This document shows positions 16,197 through 24,725 of a DNA stretch of 64,000 nt, piece after piece. A program made the position numbers and the translations under genes. The DNA comes from Celeribacter neptunius (GTDB taxonomy: Bacteria; Pseudomonadota; Alphaproteobacteria; Rhodobacterales; Rhodobacteraceae), in NCBI RefSeq assembly GCF_900113955.1, contig NZ_FORH01000006.1, forward strand, positions 1-64,000. The letters run 5' to 3'. Positions within the stretch are counted from its first letter, which is position 1. Every line of letters starts with the position of its first letter. The notes beneath the pieces were generated by a model. It was not told the origin of the DNA. It worked only from the letters and a program-made list of their open reading frames with translations, and searched no databases.

Positions 16197-17185
16197 GCCT
16201 TGGCTCCTTTGTTGTCGGATTTGCGGCTGGGGATGAGCGTGCGGATGGCGCCGTTGATCTGACCGGCCAAGCCATCCGGTGCGGTCATCACAGCGTGCAG
16301 AAGCGCTGCGCCAAAGATCACCAGCGACAGGTCGGCATCGACGCCCCAGTTGTTCAACAGCCCCGGCACGACACGGAACAGCACGGCGGCGATCACCGCC
16401 CCGTACCAGAACCGCGCGCCGCCGACGATGACGAGGGCAAAGAGCATGACGCTTTCGCTGGCGCGGAAGGTGGCGGAGTCCAACAACCCAAGGCTTCCGG
16501 CCAAAAGACCGCCGCCGAGACCGGCGAGCAGGCCGGAAAGGCCAAAGGCCCAGGTCTTATAGAGCGTGACATTGACGCCGGAGGCCAGCGCGGCGGCTTC
16601 GGATTTGCGGATGAGCGCCCAGGCGCGGCCCGGCGCCATGCGGCGATGCAGCTCGATCAGCACGAAGCCAATGACCAGCCAAACCATCGTGTAGCGCAGA
16701 TAGGCGGCGTCGCTTTGGGCCACGACAGGCCGGCGCATGTCGGCGGCAAAGGTGGTGCCGACGCCCCAGAAGCCTTCCGCGCCATTGGGGAATTGCTTGG
16801 CGGTGAAAACGATGTCGAGACCGGCGGCAAACATCAGCGTGATCAGCGCCAGATAGAGCCCGCGCATCCTCAATGCCGGAAGCGCGATGAGATTGCCCAG
16901 GAACATGGTGACAGCGCCCGCAACCATCAGGTTGATCTCGAACGGGAAGTTGAAGGCGTGGTTCAACCTGAGCGTGACCCAGCCGCCAACGCCCATGAGG
17001 CCGACCTGCACGAGGCTGACCATGCCGAGGCGGGTGTAGAGGAACCCGGCGCCCGCGGCGGCCAGAGCAAAGGTGGTGGTCGAGGTGAAGATCTTGACCC
17101 ATTGCCCGCCCGCAAACGCCGGCAGCACAAGGATCAGCGCAAGGCCCAGGACGGCCCAGATCGTATTGGTGGTCGAACGCATCAA
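16193..17185 (-). CDS. Branched-chain amino-acid-type ABC permease (LivM-like)
   Basis: 330-residue integral membrane permease with about 9-10 hydrophobic segments. Family motifs are LPALRMRGLYLALITLMFA (about 95-113) and the cytoplasmic loop RSEAAALASGVNVTLYK region that contacts the ATPases. It overlaps livG and livH by 4 bp each, so stoichiometric translation with both is likely. It belongs to the GMC/ALDH operon. Confidence 0.92.
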   Translation of the reverse strand: MMRSTTNTIWAVLGLALILVLPAFAGGQWVKIFTSTTTFALAAAGAGFLYTRLGMVSLVQVGLMGVGGWVTLRLNHAFNFPFEINLMVAGAVTMFLGNLIALPALRMRGLYLALITLMFAAGLDIVFTAKQFPNGAEGFWGVGTTFAADMRRPVVAQSDAAYLRYTMVWLVIGFVLIELHRRMAPGRAWALIRKSEAAALASGVNVTLYKTWAFGLSGLLAGLGGGLLAGSLGLLDSATFRASESVMLFALVIVGGARFWYGAVIAAVLFRVVPGLLNNWGVDADLSLVIFGAALLHAVMTAPDGLAGQINGAIRTLIPSRKSDNKGAKA

Positions 17186-18135
17186 TCGTCTCCCGCGAAG
17201 GTCAGGCGGCGGCCGCGGTTCATCGCCAAAAGGACGAGCGCCGCGATCACGAAGGGCGCGATGGGGCGCACCTGTTTGAACGTGTCGGAGAAAGTGAGAA
17301 GGCTTTCGATCACCCCGATGGTCAGCCCGCCCATGAGCACGTCGGGCAGGCTTTGCAGGCGGCCACAGATCGCGGCGGCGATGCTCGGGATGACCATGAA
17401 AGTGATGACGGAGGGCTCAAGCCGCACCAGGTCGCCGAACATCAGGCCCGTAAAGCCGAACAACAGACCCGAGAGGCCCCAGGCCATGGTCTCGACCCTC
17501 AGGATCGGGATGCCGATCAGTGAAGAAATCGAACGGTTGTTGGCCAGCGCGCGCATCTGAAGCCCGACGCGGGTGACGTTGAGCGAGACGGTGATGCCGA
17601 TCACCAGAAGCACGGCGGCGGCGACCACGATCAGACGGGTCACCGTGACCCGCAGCCCGCCGATCATCACGGCCATGCTGTCGGTCGGCAGGGAAAACTT
17701 GCGCGGCTCATCGGGAAAGATGAAGGCCACGACGCCAAGGATCGCGATGGCGTAGCCCAGCGAGGCGACGGCCTTGACCACGGGTTCGCGCCAGGCCATT
17801 TGCGGCGCGATCATACGGCCATAAAGCAGCGCCAAAGCCACGCCGATCGCGAGGCCCAAGGCCCAGGCTAGCGGCCCGAAGAGGCCCAATTGCGCGAATT
17901 GCCAGGCGGCCATGACGGAGGCCATGCCGATGGCGCCTGCGGAGAGATTGAGCACGCCGGTGGCGCGGTAAAGCACCACAAGCCCGATCCCGCCAAGCGC
18001 GTAGAGCGAGCCCACGGCGAGGCCCGAGACGATGAACATCCCCTGAACCATGGCGGGTTTGCCCGCCCCCAACCAAAGCGCAGTTCCTGCGCAGACTGCG
18101 AGGCACAACGCAGCCGTCCGTAGCACTTGCCACAT
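17182..18135 (-). CDS. Branched-chain amino-acid-type ABC permease (LivH-like)
   Basis: 317-residue polytopic permease. MFIVSGLAVGSLYALGGIGL and LYRATGVLNLSAGAIGM are typical of LivH near the first third, and the coupling-loop region MRALANNRSISSLIGIPILR follows. The start at 18135 (MWQVLRT) has GGGGAAAG upstream. The frame open to 18414 is a shadow across the hairpin and the end of the binding-protein gene. Spacing from that gene is 112 bp and is filled by a strong hairpin, so permease expression may be attenuated. Confidence 0.9.
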   Translation of the reverse strand: MWQVLRTAALCLAVCAGTALWLGAGKPAMVQGMFIVSGLAVGSLYALGGIGLVVLYRATGVLNLSAGAIGMASVMAAWQFAQLGLFGPLAWALGLAIGVALALLYGRMIAPQMAWREPVVKAVASLGYAIAILGVVAFIFPDEPRKFSLPTDSMAVMIGGLRVTVTRLIVVAAAVLLVIGITVSLNVTRVGLQMRALANNRSISSLIGIPILRVETMAWGLSGLLFGFTGLMFGDLVRLEPSVITFMVIPSIAAAICGRLQSLPDVLMGGLTIGVIESLLTFSDTFKQVRPIAPFVIAALVLLAMNRGRRLTFAGDD

Positions 18136-18183
18136 GATCTTTCCCCTGATTTCTGCCCGTTTCTGGCGGGACTTCAAAAGGAT

Positions 18184-18230
18184 GCCGCGCCCCCTGTTTC
18201 GGAGGCCGTAAAGGCGCCAGGGGGCGCGGC
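18184..18230 (-). terminator. Intercistronic hairpin between binding-protein and permease genes
   Basis: Perfect 13-bp stem (18184-18196 with 18218-18230) with a 21-nt loop, in the middle of the operon. Without a long U run it is more likely an mRNA stabiliser or partial attenuator than a full stop. Confidence 0.6.
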
Positions 18231-18247
18231 GGGTCTGCGTTGGGAGA

Positions 18248-19498
18248 TCAGCGCAGGCCGAGCGCCGCTTCCTGTTCGAAGATCGGCGCGAAATACGGGC
18301 TGTCGTATTCGTAGCAATCCCGCACGGTCTCAAAACCACCGTCCTTGAGAACGACCATGGTGCCCGCGTGGTTCGGCATGTGACGCGCGGCGTCGCCGAC
18401 GTAGAAGGGGCCACAGACCAGATCGCTCTGATAGCCGCTGATCGCGGTGATGGCGTCGGTCACCTTCGCGCGGTCGTCGAGATCGGCGGGGTCCATGCCC
18501 AGAAGCGTGTCGACAAAGATCTTGGCCGACAGGAAACCCGCCTGGCTGAAGCTGTCGCGCGGGTCCTTGGCGTCGCCGTAAGCGTCCATCACCGCAAGCC
18601 AGTTCGTCGCATCCTCGCCGCCCTTGTCGAAGGGCGTCATTTCGGTGTTCACGAAGAGCTTGCCGTCCCAATAGTCGCCCAGAGCCGCCGGCGCGTCGCG
18701 GTCATAGAGCGGCGTGGAGGAGGCCCATTGGTAGGCGTCGCCCAGCCCCTGTTCCTCGGCGGCCTTGAGCACGGCTACGGCGAGGCCAACGGGCAGGTTG
18801 ACGATGATCGTGTCGGCGCCGGAGGCGATCGCTTCCAAGAGGCCGGAGTTCACGTCCGGCGAGGCCGGATTGAGGTAGACACCGGTGCCCGAGAGGCCTT
18901 TGGATTCCATGTATTCGACGGCCGCGCCACAGGACCACGGGCCGGAGTTCGGGATGGTGAGCGCGATACAAGACACGTTTTGCGCGCCTTTTTCCTCGAC
19001 CATATACATCGCTGCGCCGATGGACGACGGAAGCGGGCCCTGGTTGGTGGAGACGATGTTGGAGCTCTCGAAACATTCAGACGCGGCACAGGCGGAGGCC
19101 ATCGTCATGACATTCTGCTCTTTGTAAAGCCCGGCGTTCACGGACATTTCCACGAAGGACCCATTGCCGACCATGGCCACGACCTCTTCGTCCACCAGAA
19201 GCTTGGAGGCGGCTTGCGAGGCCAGTTCCGGGTTCCACTGGTCGTTTTCCACGAGGTACTCAATCGGGCGACCGTTGATGCCGCCATTGGCGTTCACACA
19301 GTCGAAATAGGCGCCCGCCGCGGTGGTCGAGGACGAAAAGTCCCCCGGTGCCGCGTTGCCGTGGATGCCACCCACCTTGATCGGCGTGCCGGTCGCGGCC
19401 TCGCCCGTGTTGGCGCCACAGCTCGGGGCGGCAAAGGCCGCACCGGCTGCAAAGATCAGGCCCATCGCGGTGCCTGCGGTCTTGAGTGTCTTGATCAT
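18248..19498 (-). CDS. ABC transporter periplasmic binding protein (branched-chain amino-acid family)
   Basis: 416-residue type I periplasmic binding protein (Peripla_BP_6 group) with a signal peptide cleaved near AFAAPSCG (about residue 25). GTPIKVGGIHGNAAPGDFSS is the start of the first lobe. Strong GGGAGG precedes the ATG. It lies 30 bp after the GMC oxidoreductase and is followed by LivHMGF, so it delivers the operon's substrate. Its divergence from LivJ/LivK and the oxidative neighbours argue against a plain amino acid. Confidence 0.9.
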   Translation of the reverse strand: MIKTLKTAGTAMGLIFAAGAAFAAPSCGANTGEAATGTPIKVGGIHGNAAPGDFSSSTTAAGAYFDCVNANGGINGRPIEYLVENDQWNPELASQAASKLLVDEEVVAMVGNGSFVEMSVNAGLYKEQNVMTMASACAASECFESSNIVSTNQGPLPSSIGAAMYMVEEKGAQNVSCIALTIPNSGPWSCGAAVEYMESKGLSGTGVYLNPASPDVNSGLLEAIASGADTIIVNLPVGLAVAVLKAAEEQGLGDAYQWASSTPLYDRDAPAALGDYWDGKLFVNTEMTPFDKGGEDATNWLAVMDAYGDAKDPRDSFSQAGFLSAKIFVDTLLGMDPADLDDRAKVTDAITAISGYQSDLVCGPFYVGDAARHMPNHAGTMVVLKDGGFETVRDCYEYDSPYFAPIFEQEAALGLR

Positions 19499-19528
19499 TG
19501 TCTTTCCTCCCTAATTAACGTTGCGGCC

Positions 19529-21133
19529 TCAGGTGGCCGCAACACTCTCCTTGCCGGTGATGAAGCGCGAACAGCGTTCCGCGATCATGATCACCGGCGC
19601 ATTGGTGTTGCCGGATACGAGCGTCGGCATCACGGACGCATCGGCCACGCGCAGCCCCTCCAGACCGCGCACCCGAAGTTCGTTGTCGACGACCGACATC
19701 TTGTCGCTTTCCATACCCATCTTGGCGGTGCCGCTGGGGTGGAACACGGTCTTGCAGGTCTGGCGCACGTAGTCGCGCAGCGCATCCATGTCGTTTTCCA
19801 GACCCTCAACGGGGAGGGCACGACGTTTGATGAATTTCTGCATCGCAGGCGCATTCATGATGTCGATGGCCTTGAGCACGCCGCGGGTCAGCACCTCGAG
19901 ATCGTCACTGTCGCGGAAGGTCGCCGCATCGAAGAGCGCCTTGTCCTTCGGGTCAGACGAGCGCAGCCGCACGGAGCCGCGCGATTTCGGACGCAGGAAA
20001 CAGGGGGCGATCTGAAAACCATGCGCCTCGATCGGGTCACGGTCGACCCAACCCGCCATGAAGGGGATGCAGTGGAATTGGACGTCCGGCTGGCCCGCGC
20101 CGGAGACATCGGCGAACCCGCCGCATTCCACCACGTTGGAGGCCACGAGCCCGGTGTGGGTCAACAGATAGCGCAGCATGTGACGCACGGCCTTGAGACC
20201 CTTGTCCTCGCGGTAAAGCGAGATCGGCTCATAGGTTTCGCCCTGCACCGTGCTTTCCATATGGTCCTGATAGTTCGAACCGACACCCGGCAGATCGGCC
20301 ACGACCTCGATCCCGTGTTCGCGCAGATGCTCGGCGGGGCCAACGCCAGACAGTTGCATCAGACGCGGGGTCTCGATGGCACCGGCACAGAGGATGATTT
20401 CGCCCTTCGCGGTCATTTTGCGCCCGTCTTCGAGCGTGACGCCGGTGGCGCGTTTGCCTTCGAACAGGATCTTGCCGACGCGGGTCTGCGTCATGATCGT
20501 CAGGTTCTTGCGCTTTTCCGCCTTGCGCAGAAAGGCCTGCGCGGAGGACCAGCGGCGGCCATTGTGGGTGGTGGACTGATAAAAACCGACGCCCTCTTGC
20601 TCGGCGCCGTTGAAATCCGGGTTGTAGGGCAGGCCAGCCTCCTGACCCGCGCGGATGAAGGCGCGCGACAGCGGGTGTTTGTGCGGCGCTTCCGAGACGC
20701 GCAGCTCACCGTCGGTGCCGTGGAAGGTGTCGGAGAACACCATGTTGTTCTCGACGTCGCGAAACGCCGGCAACACGTCCTCGTAGGACCAGCCCTTGTT
20801 GCCCAATTGCGCCCATTGGTTGTAGTCGTTGGCATGGCCGCGAATGTAGATCATCGCGTTCACCGACGAGCCGCCACCGATGACATGGCCCTGAAGCACC
20901 ACGGATTCGCGCCCGTTCACGCTCTCGTCGCGCTCGCCCACGTAGGGAACGATGTCGCGGCCCTTGTCGATGACTTTGAAAAAGGTCGAGGGGATGTGGA
21001 TATAGGGGTGGCTGTCGCGATGGCCGCTCTCGATCAGAAGGACGCGTTTGCTGCTGTCTTCCGAGAGGCGCGAGGCCATGACACAGCCCGAAGACCCACC
21101 GCCGACGACGATGTAATCGAATTCCTGAGACAT
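19529..21133 (-). CDS. GMC-family alcohol/choline dehydrogenase-like oxidoreductase
   Basis: 534-residue FAD enzyme of the glucose-methanol-choline family, resembling choline and polyethylene-glycol dehydrogenases. The N-terminal FAD motif is DYIVVGGGSSGCVMASRLSE. GMC signature 1 lies around GHVIGGGSSVNAMIYIRGH and signature 2 around GAIETPRLMQLSGVGP. The C-terminal catalytic region has FHPSGTAKMG (His) and SGNTNAP (Asn). It should oxidise a primary alcohol to the aldehyde, which the upstream aldehyde dehydrogenase then takes to the acid. The open frame to 21691 upstream of MSQEF is an antiparallel shadow of the ALDH gene. Choline is possible, but betA-type context (betB/betI) is missing. Confidence 0.92.
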   Translation of the reverse strand: MSQEFDYIVVGGGSSGCVMASRLSEDSSKRVLLIESGHRDSHPYIHIPSTFFKVIDKGRDIVPYVGERDESVNGRESVVLQGHVIGGGSSVNAMIYIRGHANDYNQWAQLGNKGWSYEDVLPAFRDVENNMVFSDTFHGTDGELRVSEAPHKHPLSRAFIRAGQEAGLPYNPDFNGAEQEGVGFYQSTTHNGRRWSSAQAFLRKAEKRKNLTIMTQTRVGKILFEGKRATGVTLEDGRKMTAKGEIILCAGAIETPRLMQLSGVGPAEHLREHGIEVVADLPGVGSNYQDHMESTVQGETYEPISLYREDKGLKAVRHMLRYLLTHTGLVASNVVECGGFADVSGAGQPDVQFHCIPFMAGWVDRDPIEAHGFQIAPCFLRPKSRGSVRLRSSDPKDKALFDAATFRDSDDLEVLTRGVLKAIDIMNAPAMQKFIKRRALPVEGLENDMDALRDYVRQTCKTVFHPSGTAKMGMESDKMSVVDNELRVRGLEGLRVADASVMPTLVSGNTNAPVIMIAERCSRFITGKESVAAT

Positions 21134-21143
21134 GTTCTTCCCC

Positions 21144-22550
21144 TTAGATATGAAGGACCTGGATCTCGGTGTTCTCGAAGAGACCCTCTTCGCCGAACTC
21201 CCGGCCGATCCCGGACATTTTGGCGCCACCGAAGGGGGCAACCGGGTTGAGACCGCCGTGGCTGTTGATCCACGCCGTCCCGCATTCGAGCCGGAGCGCC
21301 AGCGCCTTGGCTTTCTCGATGTCTTTCGACCAGATCGAACCGCCGAGACCGTTTTCGCTGGCGTTGGCGGCCTTGATCGCCTCTTCCACGTCGGTGAAGC
21401 GGATGATCGGTAGGGCGGGGCCGAATTGTTCTTCATGAATGAGCGGCGCGTCGTCCGGCAGGTCGGAGACGAGCGTGATCGGGAAGAACAGGCCTTCGTC
21501 GGGGGCGCCGCCCAAAAGGACATTGCCGCTCTGGACCGCATCGGCGACCAGCTCGCTGACCTTGTCGAATTGCATCTTGTTGGCGATGGGGCCCAGAACG
21601 CTGGCCTCATCGAGACCGTTGCCCATCTTGACCGTGCGCGCATAGGCGACGAGGGCGTCACAGACGGCGTCGTGGATGTCGTCATGCACATAGAGACGCT
21701 TCATCGCGGCACAGGTCTGGCCGTTGTTGATGAAGGCGCCCCAGAACAGCTTTTCGGCGATCTCTTCGGGGTCGCAATCGGGTAGGACGATGCCCGCGTC
21801 ATTGCCGCCCAGTTCGAGCGTCAGGCGTTTCATCGTGTCGGCTGCGGATTTCATCACCCGCGCGCCGGTGGCGCAGGAGCCGGTGAAGACGATCTTGCCA
21901 ATATCAGGATGGGACGACATGGCGGCGCCGATGTTGTCCAGCGTGTCGTCCGAGGTCACGACGTTCAGAACCCCCGCCGGAAGCGTCGCGGCCATCGCGG
22001 CGACGACCTGAAGCGTGGAGAGCGGTGTGAAGGGCGAGGGTTTGATCACCACGGTGTTGCCCGCACGCAGCGCCGGCACGATGTGCCAGATCGCGATCAT
22101 GACGGGCCAGTTCCACGGCGTGATGGAGCCGACGACGCCGATGGCCTTGCGGTGCAGCTCGACCCGGCCTTCGTTATTGTCCTGAAGCACTTTCACCGGC
22201 AGCTCGAGGCTGGCGGTGTGGCCGGTCCAGGCCATGGCGCCGCCAAGTTCGAAGCGCGAGCCCATGCCGTTCAAAGGCTTGCCCTGTTCGAGTGTCAACG
22301 TGTGGGCGATTTCGTCCGCATTGGCCTCGATCGCTTTCACGAGCGCCGCACAGCGCGCCTGACGTTCGGCGTCGGGCAGCGCGGCCCAGGCGGGAAAGGC
22401 GGCCTTTGCGGCGGCGACGGCGCGGTTCAGGTCGTCCAGCGTCGCATTGGGCGCGCGGCCCACCAATTCGCCCGTCGCGGGGTTGAATACATCAAAGGTT
22501 TTGGAACCGAGGACGCTTTGTCCGTCGATGGTCATGCCGAGTTCCAGCAT
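21144..22550 (-). CDS. NAD(P)-dependent aldehyde dehydrogenase
   Basis: 468-residue ALDH superfamily enzyme. It shows the NAD-binding GSITPWNWPV segment, the general base in LTLELGGNDAG and the catalytic Cys in NNGQTCAAMKRLYV. ATG at 22550 is chosen because GGGAGGAG ends 5 nt before it. ATG 15 nt earlier would lack a ribosome site. First gene of the operon, 10 bp before the GMC gene, so it likely oxidises the aldehyde product. It is divergent from an AraC-type regulator that shares similarity with FeaR, a regulator of aldehyde and amine oxidation. Confidence 0.93.
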   Translation of the reverse strand: MLELGMTIDGQSVLGSKTFDVFNPATGELVGRAPNATLDDLNRAVAAAKAAFPAWAALPDAERQARCAALVKAIEANADEIAHTLTLEQGKPLNGMGSRFELGGAMAWTGHTASLELPVKVLQDNNEGRVELHRKAIGVVGSITPWNWPVMIAIWHIVPALRAGNTVVIKPSPFTPLSTLQVVAAMAATLPAGVLNVVTSDDTLDNIGAAMSSHPDIGKIVFTGSCATGARVMKSAADTMKRLTLELGGNDAGIVLPDCDPEEIAEKLFWGAFINNGQTCAAMKRLYVHDDIHDAVCDALVAYARTVKMGNGLDEASVLGPIANKMQFDKVSELVADAVQSGNVLLGGAPDEGLFFPITLVSDLPDDAPLIHEEQFGPALPIIRFTDVEEAIKAANASENGLGGSIWSKDIEKAKALALRLECGTAWINSHGGLNPVAPFGGAKMSGIGREFGEEGLFENTEIQVLHI

Positions 22551-22635
22551 AGTCTCTCCTCCCATATTTCACCTGTAACAATGCTGCGACACAGGCGGTG
22601 GGTCTTGGACTCTGGCGACATCAAACCTTGCGGGG

Positions 22636-22655
22636 TGCGACAGCGAAATGTCGCA
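22636..22655. promoter_or_regulatory. Inverted repeat TGCGACA-N6-TGTCGCA
   Basis: Perfect 7-bp arms with a 6-bp spacer between the divergent ALDH operon and AraC-type gene. A further TGCGACA half-site occurs at 22585-22591. Probable binding site for the AraC-type regulator. A candidate -35 (TTGACG, 22656-22661) for the regulator follows it directly. Confidence 0.45.
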
Positions 22656-22707
22656 TTGACGTATTAATTAACTTGTAAATTAAATGGTGCCGCGGCATGC
22701 TCTGTCC

Positions 22708-23676
22708 ATGTTACCCCCTGTGAAATATCCCGAAACCTCGGTTGACGCCTTTGTCGCGGACCTGCGGTCGGTCTGCGGTCAGTTCGACGTGCGTCCCGGC
22801 AAGGAGCGGGTCAATATGCGCGGTGGCGCGCTGTTGGACACGCGGGCGGGCATCGAGATGGCACGCATCGCGATGGATGTGCAACAGGTTGTGCGCACAC
22901 AGAAATCCGTGAAACAGGAAAGCGGCGAGCATTATTTCCTGATCGTTCAGGAAGAGGGCAAGGCGCTGATGAGCCAGGCCGATGTGTCGGTGATGATGTC
23001 GCCGGGGGACATGGTTCTGATCGACAGTGCCGCGCCCTCGGAATTCACCTTTTTCGGCCATTTCAACCGCCAGCTCTCGCTGCACCTGCCGCGTGCCGAA
23101 CTGCATTCGCGATTCGGCTATGATCTGTTGCAGGGCGGGCTGAGCCTGCCGCGACACGATCCGACGAATATGGCGCTCTATGGTGTTTTGGCGAAAGTGT
23201 TCAGCACGACAGAGGCCAACAATCCGACCAATCATTACCTGCGTGAGGCGGTGATGGGGCTGTTGGGGGCGATGCTGCATGAACGCTCGGGGCGCGAGGA
23301 TTTTGCGGGGATCGACTCGGATCTTGGCAGTTCGCATGCGCTCACCGCGGCGCAGGCCTATATCGACACGCATTACCGCAACCCGGAAATGTCGGTGCAG
23401 CTCATGGCCGACGATCTGTGCATGTCCGTGCGCCAGATTCAGCGCGGCTTTGCCTCGATCGGCACGACGCCGACGAAATATCTGATGCTGAAACGGCTGG
23501 AACACACCCGGCGCGGGCTTGAGGATCGCAAGGCGGGACGGCGCGATGACCTGATCGCCTCGATTGCCTATGAGGCAGGGTTTTCCGATCTGTCCTATTT
23601 CAACCGCTGTTTCCGGCAGGCCTTTGGTCAGACGCCGAAAGAGTTTTTGAAGCTGGATATTTTGCAGGCCTTCTGA
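22708..23676 (+). CDS. AraC-family transcriptional regulator (FeaR-like)
   Basis: 322-residue regulator. The N-terminal AraC-binding-like domain (about 10-190) resembles FeaR-type activators, and two C-terminal helix-turn-helices (about 215-315) include MSVQLMADDLCMSVRQIQRG and AYEAGFSDLSYFNRCFRQ. ATG at 22684 is in frame, but a plausible promoter (TTGACG at 22656) would place transcription after it, so 22708 is preferred. Neither start has a clear Shine-Dalgarno. Divergent from the ALDH/GMC/Liv operon, which it probably activates in response to the alcohol, aldehyde or amine. Confidence 0.88.
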   Translation: MLPPVKYPETSVDAFVADLRSVCGQFDVRPGKERVNMRGGALLDTRAGIEMARIAMDVQQVVRTQKSVKQESGEHYFLIVQEEGKALMSQADVSVMMSPGDMVLIDSAAPSEFTFFGHFNRQLSLHLPRAELHSRFGYDLLQGGLSLPRHDPTNMALYGVLAKVFSTTEANNPTNHYLREAVMGLLGAMLHERSGREDFAGIDSDLGSSHALTAAQAYIDTHYRNPEMSVQLMADDLCMSVRQIQRGFASIGTTPTKYLMLKRLEHTRRGLEDRKAGRRDDLIASIAYEAGFSDLSYFNRCFRQAFGQTPKEFLKLDILQAF

Positions 23677-23710
23677 ACGAGAACAGGCAAACAGAAGCGC
23701 CCACAAAAAA

Positions 23711-23730
23711 CGCCCCGGAAAACCGGGGCG
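23711..23730. terminator. Bidirectional terminator
   Basis: CGCCCCGG (23711-23718), AAAA loop, CCGGGGCG (23723-23730), with A6 upstream and CTTTTG downstream. It works in both orientations between the convergent AraC-type gene and the extradiol dioxygenase gene. Confidence 0.8.
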
Positions 23731-23752
23731 CTTTTGGTTCTGTGGTCTCGGA

Positions 23753-24610
23753 TCAGAGCGGGAAGAAGACGTTGGTCTGACCGGTGCCCGAGGAGGGGAA
23801 ATACTCGGTGATGACCTCGGCCTTGCCCTTGTACTGATCCCAGCCAAGCGCGCCGTAGAGCATGATCGTGTCATGCATGTCGCCTTCGCCATCGCAATAT
23901 TTGGCGTAGTCCGGCAGCATTTCGAGGAACAGCTCGTGCTCACCGTTCTGCCAGAGTTCGAGCACGCGGCGGTCGACCACTTCGTTGAATTTCGACGAGA
24001 TGGTGAAGGTGCCGTTGTTTTCCGCATAGATGTCGTTCGGCCAGATCTGGTGGCTGAGCGAGCCGGAGGCGATGAGTGCGACCTTGCTGTCGGATTTCCT
24101 GATCGCTTCGGCAATCGAGGCGCCCAAGCGGCGGGATTGGGCGAGCGAGTGCACGGTGCACATGGCGGCGACCGAGACGACTTTCAGAGATTCGTCGTGG
24201 TCCATGTTCATGTAGCGCATCGGCACGAGGGTGCCGTATTCGAGATCGAGGCTGTCGACCTGATGGCTCAGCGTGTAGACATCATTGGCGCGCGCGGTTT
24301 CGGCGATCAGATCACCCAGAGCCGCGTTGCCATCATAGGCGTAGGGCATGTCCTTGATGAATTGCGGGAACTCATGCGAGGTGAACATGCCTTCGAAATG
24401 ATGGTTGGCATTGATGTGGTAGGCCGCGTTGACGAGCCAATGCGTGTCGAGCACGACGAATGTGTCGGCGCCGGCTTCGCGGGCGCGACGGCCCAATTCG
24501 CGATGACCGTCGATGGCGGATTGGCGCACACCTTTCAGCGGACCGTCCAGCTCGGACATGACCATTGTCGGAACATGCGTGACCTTGGCGGCCATTACGA
24601 TTTCACCCAT
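23753..24610 (-). CDS. hpaD: 3,4-dihydroxyphenylacetate 2,3-dioxygenase, class III (LigB superfamily)
   Basis: 285-residue extradiol ring-cleavage enzyme of the LigB-type (class III) superfamily, like HpcB/HpaD of Escherichia coli. Candidate Fe(II) ligands are His12 (KVTHVP) and His57 in FVVLDTHWL. IASGSLSHQIWPND and DMHDTIMLYGALGW are family-like later motifs. GGGAGG precedes the ATG at 24610. It should cleave homoprotocatechuate to 5-carboxymethyl-2-hydroxymuconate semialdehyde. It sits behind the TRAP genes with its own HpaR-type box at 24630, apart from the main hpa operon. That operon encodes a second, unrelated homoprotocatechuate dioxygenase (31699), so this one may have a different preferred catechol. 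Confidence 0.88.
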   Translation of the reverse strand: MGEIVMAAKVTHVPTMVMSELDGPLKGVRQSAIDGHRELGRRAREAGADTFVVLDTHWLVNAAYHINANHHFEGMFTSHEFPQFIKDMPYAYDGNAALGDLIAETARANDVYTLSHQVDSLDLEYGTLVPMRYMNMDHDESLKVVSVAAMCTVHSLAQSRRLGASIAEAIRKSDSKVALIASGSLSHQIWPNDIYAENNGTFTISSKFNEVVDRRVLELWQNGEHELFLEMLPDYAKYCDGEGDMHDTIMLYGALGWDQYKGKAEVITEYFPSSGTGQTNVFFPL

Positions 24611-24629
24611 GGTATCCTCCCAATATTAT

Positions 24630-24641
24630 TGAACATGTTAA
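24630..24641. promoter_or_regulatory. HpaR-type operator box A
   Basis: TGAACATGTTAA, one mismatch from the perfect TTAACATGTTAA seen at 27654 and 34698. It lies 20 bp upstream of the class III dioxygenase start codon. Confidence 0.55.
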
Positions 24642-24725
24642 ATATATGCGTGGTGCCCCTCCCGAAATCCTTGATCCACATCAAGTGGGACATGTTTTTC
24701 GGGAGGGAAAGCCGTTTTGTTGTCG

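Noticed and set aside
18368-21250. 960-codon open frame on the plus strand
   Set aside because: Antisense shadow of the receptor and GMC genes. Its composition (Arg/His/Gly/Asp-rich) matches GC-rich reverse-frame translation and no domain is visible.
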